In this document: positions 56,048 to 61,585 of the stretch, one piece after another
How positions within the stretch are numbered: the first letter of the stretch is position 1
Layout: each line of letters begins with the position of its first letter
Made by a program: the position numbers and the translations under genes
The notes under the pieces: generated by a model
Told to the model about the DNA's origin: nothing
The model's input: the letters and a program-made list of their open reading frames with translations, nothing else
Databases searched by the model: none
DNA from: Halocafeteria seosinensis
Taxonomy: Eukaryota; Sar; Bigyra; Bicosoecida
Length of the DNA stretch: 61,585 nucleotides
Assembly: GCA_001687465.1 (NCBI GenBank)
Contig: LVLI01000585.1
Coordinates: forward strand, 1-61,585
Reading direction: 5' to 3'

Positions 56048-57035
56048 ATGAGTGACGAAGAGGAACCGACACTATTACGTGAGAGACAACTCAATGAAAT
56101 TGAGGTCTTACAGAGCATGTACCCACCTCCTGAAGAGCAGGATGATACCGATGATATGAGCTTTCGAATGATCACTTCAGAAGAAAATATGGAGAAAGTA
56201 GGCCAGAATGTGAATTCGAATGATGGGATACACATACGATTTGAAATCCGACAAGCTTTGAAATTGTCCTTGGAATTTGAATTCCCACCGAGATATCCGG
56301 AAGAACCTCTACAAGTCCACGTAGCCCAGCCAGATCTCCCAAAGGAACTCATTCAGGAGCTGCAACGCCTGGGGAATGAGACGGCAGAGAGCCACAAGGG
56401 CGAAGAAGCTGCCATGCATGTCATCAACGCAGTGACTGAACGGTTCCATGAATTGTACGAAATGCACCAGCAGGAAGCAGCAGCCAAAACTGCGGCGGAG
56501 GCCGAAGCCTCCTCAAAGACGCCATCAGCCCCTGTCATCGGAAGGAGACTTTTGTGGTTTCATCATATCAAGAGTCCCAAGAAAAAGAGAAGTATTACGG
56601 AGTGGGCAGCAGAACTCAAGCTGCAAGGCATGTGCAAACCAGGATATCCAGGTATCCTGTTTATCGAGGGCGACGAAAGCCACTGCGAAGAATACGTGCA
56701 TCGCTTGAAACGCCTCCGCTGGTAAGTATTTCTGCTGTTGCGGTATCACCGCTGTATTCCCACATCGTTCTCTGTACACAGGAAAAGCATAGAAGTGAGG
56801 GCCGAAGAATCCAAGGACGGTTTCGTGAGAGACTGTGTCGACGATTTGAGGCTATTCCATGAAGGTTTCCAGGTTCGTTAGTGCTAGCTGTTAACCACAT
56901 CCATAAAGCGCAGTCACCAGATACCCCCAATGTTTGCAGCTGCTGTCAGAGGAAGACACAGGCCATTTTACCAAAGAACTAGAGAGAATCGGTAAGTCCG
57001 ACTTTGTCACCGGGGGAATCCTTCGAATGGGGTAG
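56048..57035 (+). CDS. RWD-domain protein, RWDD2 type (RWD plus DUF1115-like)
   Basis: Exons 56048-56721, 56782-56872 and 56940-57035 give 286 aa. The RWD domain (residues about 10-130) has the start LLRERQLNEIEVLQSMYPPP and the characteristic FEFPPRYPEEPLQVHV. The C-terminal half (WFHHIKSPKKKRSITEWA, PGYPGILFIEGDE, CEEYVHRLKRLRW) is the domain paired with RWD in RWDD2 proteins, whose function is unknown. It ends EDTGHFTKELERIG. The stop TAG is 3 nt away from the stop codon of the convergent chaperone gene. Confidence 0.85.
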
Positions 57036-57038
57036 TTC

Positions 57039-59064
57039 CTACTCGACAAACCATGCGCTGACGCTGCTTTGGACCTTTTGGGCTTTATAAGGACCGTCTC
57101 CACTTATAGGAGTAGAGCTATGGGGTCGCTTGGCTTTTTCACCGCTAGCCGGTGTTGGCTGCTTCTGCCCTCCTGGTGTAGAAGATTCTTCACTTTCTGT
57201 GTCGTCGTTACCTTCCTCCGTTTCCATAGGCTCGGTGGAGGAGGTATGCAGCCCCTGGTGTTGCTTTTCTGGATTAGCATCTGCAAGGGAAACGAGAGTG
57301 TATACCGATGACGATTGCCCAATTAGCAACATTGTGTACCTTTGGTGGGCGTTGCTGCACCAGTACTGTGACCTGACTGCACTACACGATGCCGCAACCG
57401 CCTTCCGGAATTGAGACTGTCATCCTGGCCGGCCATGCTTTTCTTGGCTGCGTTACTGATGTCAAGATCAGCGCTATCCGCAGAGGCGTCGCTATCATCA
57501 TCTTCATCGTCGTCTCCATCACTATCACCACTAGATGAATTACTGTCGGAGCCATCATCGTTTTCGTCGAAGTCGTCTTCGTCTTCCGAGTCGCCAGTGT
57601 CCTTAACGTTCTTCTGTCCCTCTTCCCCAATTTCCTCTTCAGCTGAGGTCTCTTCAGTATCCGAATCATTGTCCTCTTCTGGTGCCTCGTAGTTTTGATG
57701 TATATAGTCTTTGACGGCTCCCGCGTACTCCTGCAGATCACAGCCGAACCCCCAGGGTATCGACAGAACACGAGCTGATATGTCCACTATGGGTTGCTTA
57801 CGTCTTCAATCATGCGAAACTCGGTTTTCTTCCCTTCTTTATCGGTGAAGAATAAATCGAATGTATTAGCCTGCGAAGACTGTCTTCCTATTTGCATGCT
57901 GCCGATATTGTCGCGGGAGAGAAATATTAGAGGTCGGGGTCCGAACAGAGCACCTTGTTTGAGCAACCATAATCTGCCGCTTGATACCTTGTGGTAGCAT
58001 TTAATACAAGATTCACCTGAACAAGAGGAAAACACCTACTGCAAGGTTTTGTGAACACCGAACGGGGTAGATTGACGCATACCTGAAGAGCCGTCATTGT
58101 CCACCTCGTGAACTTTCTTCAGAACTCCACTTATCAGACCCAAAAGGCTTGAGGCAGTAATCACAAGGGCCTCGTCTGCCCGCCGAAGTTTTTTGACCTT
58201 CCGGGATCCTTCGGTCTTGCTTTCGAGGCTGAGTGAGTCCGCCTTGGGATTCAGTTGGGTGGGATCAACGTCCCGCACTACTTTTAGTGCATACTTTGCT
58301 TTGGATTCTGCATGAGCGGTAAGAGTCTTTCCAAGAGCCCCCTTTGGAAGAAAGAGGATCTAACTCGTAAAACTAACCTGAGCACAAAAACGTAACAGAA
58401 GCGTATTTAGCCTTCCCGTAGACAACCGGTTCGTTGAGAATGATAGCGAACAGCCACTGAGTTTCCTGGAAAGAGTCGAGTCAAATAGGAGGCTAGAGTA
58501 GTCACCATACACGCAGCAAAGAAACATAAATAAAACGAACCGATTGGTACTGGTCTTTGATATCCATTTTGAAAACGTGCCGAACGTTCGATCGCTTCAG
58601 CTGCACAATTACATGAAAGTGGCAGAGTTGAATAGGAATCGCTGGGGAGTGCCGCTTACCGTCACTACTGGCATGGCTTCTTCAGGGTTTGCAGCTTTGC
58701 CAGTGCTGGTCTTCGTCAAAAACATCGCGTCTTCCGAAAATGCGATATGAAATCGACCTCTTGGAGAGTTAAAGCTGACGGATTCCTGAAAGTGCGCGAA
58801 TGCCTTCTCAGCGACAGTAGCCGACGTGTCTTCTCCCATGGGTGGTACAGCAGTCGGCTTCTTAGTTTCCTCCGACGCGCCAGTAGTTTGTGCCTCTTTG
58901 GAAGCATCCTGTCGAATGCAATTTGCAAGCTCACGAAATTGCACAGAAGACTCAGGATGCTTCTCATGAAGCTGAATCAGGGGTTCACAGCTAGCTAGAC
59001 CAGATAGCAGACTTCTCAAACTATCGCTAGTATTCATGTTTCCAGTACTGGTAACACTCGTCAT
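57039..59064 (-). CDS. Rtt106-like histone chaperone with acidic tail
   Basis: Exons 58660-59064, 58541-58600, 58378-58465, 58083-58307, 57802-58016, 57340-57730 and 57039-57280 give 541 aa. Two pleckstrin-like parts are visible. The first contains SVSFNSPRGRFHIAFSE and the VRHVFKMD strand. The second contains GRLWLLKQGALFGPRPLIFL, DNIGSMQIGR and FDLFFTDKEGKKTEFRMIED, as in the Rtt106/Pob3 middle-domain fold. An extremely acidic Asp/Glu/Ser stretch (about 130 residues) follows, and then a basic Lys/Pro/Ser end. Rtt106-type proteins deposit H3-H4 during replication and transcription. An SSRP1/Pob3-like identity is the alternative, but no HMG box or N-terminal SSRP1 motif was seen. Confidence 0.6.
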
Positions 59065-59483
59065 GGCGTCAGGGAGTTTTACTTTTTTCTGGTAATTCTA
59101 CTATGCAGATTTTTCGTGTATGGGAGACGACGACACTCCCCTGAACAATCCTCGTATTTCAAATGGAAGTCCCCACGTTGAAGTTACGCACATTTGAAAC
59201 TAGGTGGAAGTACTGAGTCCGGACTCCTGAGTCATAAATCATGGTTCCTTTTCGAATCGAACCGCATGCCATGCGGGCATGATGCGGCGCATGATCCATT
59301 TCCAGAGAGAATACTGACTGTATTGCTGAGTAGTGCAGGACGATGAGACATGCCTGAAGTCGAGCGACCATCTCGGATTTGGAGTGGTACACTACAAGCA
59401 ACATTGCTATTCCTCTGTTCATTTCTGAGTGTCATGATGCCAGTGCAAAAATGTCTATGATATAAACATCTATCGTTCACTAC
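59065..59483. other. Spacer between two minus-strand genes
   Basis: 419 bp from the dehydrogenase stop to the chaperone start. Small frames only; presumably the chaperone promoter and dehydrogenase 3' end. Confidence 0.5.
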
Positions 59484-60432
59484 TTAAGATGACATTCTAA
59501 GTCCTCCGTCCAAACGAATGCACTCTCCGTTGATGTACCGGTTCTCCACTAAATGCTGAGCGAGAGCAGCATATTCCTCGGGTGTACCCAACCGCTGCGG
59601 AAACGGAACAGTAGCACCTAGCTCATCTTTGACTTTGTCAGGCAATCCTTCCATCATCGGAGTCATGAATACTCCGGGTGCGATGCTATTTACACGGATA
59701 CCGTGTGCAGCAAGCTCTCGCGCCGCTGGGAGAGACAAGCTGGCAACACCGCCTTTACTGGAGCCGTAAGCACACTGGCCGATCTGTCCCTCAAAGGCGG
59801 CAACACTTGCGGTATTAATAATAACACCTCTCTCGTTATCTTCTGCGGCTTCACCTGCTGACATGCGCTCAGCAGCCAGACGCAGCACGTTAAAAGTTCC
59901 AACAAGGTTCACATTCACAATCTGGAAAAGCGTGACGTGACAAGTTCGGACTCCCTTGTGAACACTGAAACAAAGCCGTTCCATCCAAGCTGCTTACCTT
60001 CTGGAAGTGCTCCAGGTCATGCACCCCTTTTTTGCCGAGGATTTTCTTTGGAGGTGCCAACCCAGCGCATTGAACGACAGCGTTCAGTGGTCCGTATTCT
60101 TGCTGGCACATGTCGAGAGCCTTAGTTACCTGCGAAAATAAAGAGCCGGAAGAAAGTGAACCATGAGGAATAAAAGCGACGGTGCACTACTAAAAATAAA
60201 AGATAATGGACACATGCATCGTTTGTAAAGCACGTACATCGTCTGCCGACGTCACGTCAGTGGGAGCAAAGTGGGCGCCAATTTCCTTAGCCACAGACTC
60301 GCCATTCGTTGAGGGTAGGTCTGCGATCACCACTTTCGCTCCATGCTTTATAAATCGTTCAGCTGTGGCCCGACCTAACCCTGAGGCAGCTCCAGTGACC
60401 AGCGCAATCTTGGATGCTAATGCAGCCGACAT
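59484..60432 (-). CDS. HSD17B10: Short-chain dehydrogenase, 3-hydroxyacyl-CoA dehydrogenase type 2 (HSD17B10-like)
   Basis: Exons 60238-60432, 59998-60129 and 59484-59921 give 254 aa, the usual size. The cofactor site is TGAASGLG at residues about 13-20, with DLPS after strand 2, fitting [16 protein letters not shown], the catalytic Ser in [11 protein letters not shown] and the YGSSK motif (Tyr and Lys) are present, followed by [17 protein letters not shown] and [13 protein letters not shown], which match the HSD17B10/SCHAD type II subgroup. These enzymes oxidise short branched acyl-CoA intermediates, usually in mitochondria. The N-terminus is short ([13 protein letters not shown]), so mitochondrial targeting is not evident from the sequence. 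Confidence 0.88.
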
Positions 60433-61219
60433 CGTAAAGGACAAGAGAGCTTCACAATCTTAAGGAACCTCGATCGTAGAACTAGTGTTGCCTGTTTTGC
60501 AGAGGCGAAATTCCACATGCAACATCAAGTCAGTGAACACAACCCACTACCGTTTCTCACTGGCAGTGTGAGTCACAGCGACTGCGTTATGTGCCCTTGC
60601 AGGGGATGGTCTCGGGTGGTTCATGATTCCAAGGAGCCCCGGGTTCTGGCGCGGAATCCGTATCTCATGTACGCAGCAATCTTTCCGTCGACTGTTTTCA
60701 TTTTCATAGAGAATACCTTATCCACGCAGGACAAATCTTGTTCCTAGAGTGGTGTGATTGGTACTGAGTTACGTTCCTACATCTACCGCAGTGTATATTT
60801 TGCGTGCGCCGCATTTCTCTGCACTCTGATCGTGCTCTTGTACGCCATATACGGCTGTTTCCCTTATCCGCTTTCTGAGGTTCTCTCCTCTAGGTACGTG
60901 TGAGTGAGAAATTGCAGGTGCCTTCAAGAGGATCCAATACCGATGGTTTACTGATTGCAATGTACCACACACTGCTGACGAAAATAGTGTGGTCCAATGA
61001 GGCGTTCGATGCCGGGCCACGCGGTGTCCCCAGAACCTTTTTTGCTGTTGGCTTCAAGGGGAGAGCATAGGGGAGAGGCATCTCGGAGTGTTGACTCCCG
61101 TCTGGAATCGGGGGTTCGATTCCATTACCACGTCTTTATGGCCAGAAGATAGGCGCTTAACTCTCATTGTTTCTCCTGCCTGCAGGTCCCGGAATCCCCG
61201 CCGTTGTAGTTGTCGAAAG
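60433..61219. other. Divergent spacer, no supported gene
   Basis: 787 bp between the dehydrogenase ATG and the FAIM-like ATG. A plus-strand frame of 76 aa (60517-60747) and a minus-strand frame of 83 aa (60769-61020) lack family support. A tandem-hairpin patch lies at 61073-61123. Confidence 0.4.
61073..61123. repeat. Three consecutive hairpins with a Pol III B-box-like motif
   Basis: GAGA/TCTC (61073-61084), GGAGT/ACTCC (61085-61098) and GGAATC/GATTCC (61104-61123) follow each other. GGTTCGATTCC at 61113-61123 fits the tRNA B-box consensus exactly. A full cloverleaf could not be drawn, so no tRNA is called. Confidence 0.5.
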
Positions 61220-61585
61220 ATGTCGATGTTCGGAGCAGGTGGACGCGGTCCACCCGCATATATTCTCTCCTTGGATATACAAAATGTTGGCAGAACCATT
61301 GCCCGCAGCAAGAAGCGTATCACATGGAAGTTTGTATTCGAAGAAGACCCAGATGAGCACATGGTAGCCTTACTTCACTCCGTAACGAGTGGAAAGAAAG
61401 TAGTTGTATTGGACGGACAGACCCACTATACGGATGAAGAAGTATGTCTTCCGATGGATTCGTTGGCTCTCAAAGTTCAGTGTGGATGCCCGACCCTCCA
61501 CTCTTTTGTTCTGCAGATTTCAATGGGTGAATGGATTTATACATTTCAATTCCAAAACCATTCGATGTCTGTCTATATCGGCAGC
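61220..61585 (+). CDS. FAIM: FAIM-like protein, 5' part only
   Basis: Exons 61220-61441 and 61517-61585 run off the right edge in an open frame (97 codons seen). The sequence SKKRITWKFVFEEDPDEHMVA is followed by LHSVTSGKKVVVLDGQ and ISMGEWIYTFQFQNHSMSVYI. These fit the beta-strand pattern of Fas apoptotic inhibitory molecule (typically x-L-x-H-x-x-x-S-G-K-R-x-V-x-x-D-G). FAIM is an old eukaryotic protein with a protein-protection role in animals; its function in protists is unknown. The N-terminus has a Gly-rich leader (SMFGAGGRGPPAY). Confidence 0.75.
   Translation, partial: MSMFGAGGRGPPAYILSLDIQNVGRTIARSKKRITWKFVFEEDPDEHMVALLHSVTSGKKVVVLDGQTHYTDEEVCLPMDSLALKVQCGCPTLHSFVLQISMGEWIYTFQFQNHSMSVYIGS

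Noticed and set aside
60769-61020. Minus-strand frame with weak resemblance to the C-terminal part of histone H4
   Set aside because: The match needs gaps, lacks the core H4 motifs and no N-terminal part is present; likely coincidence.
61100-61130. Similarity to an 18S rRNA segment containing GGTTCGATTCC
   Set aside because: Identity is limited to the short inverted repeat and does not extend.
1-61585. CRISPR array, bacterial operon, insertion sequence or integron
   Set aside because: Multi-exon genes with GT-AG introns show a eukaryotic nuclear sequence; no spacer-repeat arrays or transposase genes were seen.

Overview
The window is nuclear DNA of a microbial eukaryote. Genes sit on both strands, are packed closely, and most carry several short GT-AG introns (about 40-150 nt, one of 436 nt). 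A SAXO/FAM154-type microtubule protein of the ciliary axoneme points to a flagellated lineage. The gene set (proteasome Rpt3, SMC5, exportin-T, PPIL4-type cyclophilin, carnosine-N-methyltransferase type, FAIM) is pan-eukaryotic and does not fix the lineage: a flagellated alga, a zoosporic fungus or another protist all remain possible.

Layout: 1-1500 is repeat-rich, with a decayed aspartic-protease-like reading frame, a 19-bp triplet repeat and a dispersed 65-bp repeat. 1.8-9.5 kb holds three plus-strand genes: an unrecognised Cys-rich/Q-rich protein, a TTC39/IML2-type protein and the SAXO-like protein. A lipid kinase (9.5-11.6 kb, minus) follows. The most striking locus is 11.9-21.8 kb: two divergently transcribed paralogous hybrid histidine kinases with an ethylene-receptor-like (ETR1-type) membrane domain. 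One has an intact phospho-acceptor His; the other has Tyr there. Next come a GST-like/YbaK fusion protein, an RluA-type pseudouridine synthase, a C3orf33-like membrane protein and a GIY-YIG nuclease with zinc knuckles. Then SMC5 (22 exons), a stathmin-like coiled-coil protein, Rpt3, a small mitochondrial membrane protein, exportin-T, a 1523-aa intronless unknown, an SLC37-like transporter, two more intronless unknowns, a PPIL4-type cyclophilin-RRM-RS protein, a CARNMT1-type methyltransferase, an RWD protein, an Rtt106-like histone chaperone, a short-chain dehydrogenase and the 5' part of a FAIM-like gene at the right edge.

Neighbours are mostly housekeeping genes without an obvious common pathway; the exception is the histidine-kinase pair, whose shared domains, conserved intron positions and divergent arrangement mark an inverted duplication and a probable functional partnership. 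Convergent gene ends lie as little as 3 nt apart and divergent start codons as little as 34 nt apart. Exon structures were read by eye from splice signals, reading-frame phase and protein continuity. Starts and a few junctions noted in the entries remain uncertain.
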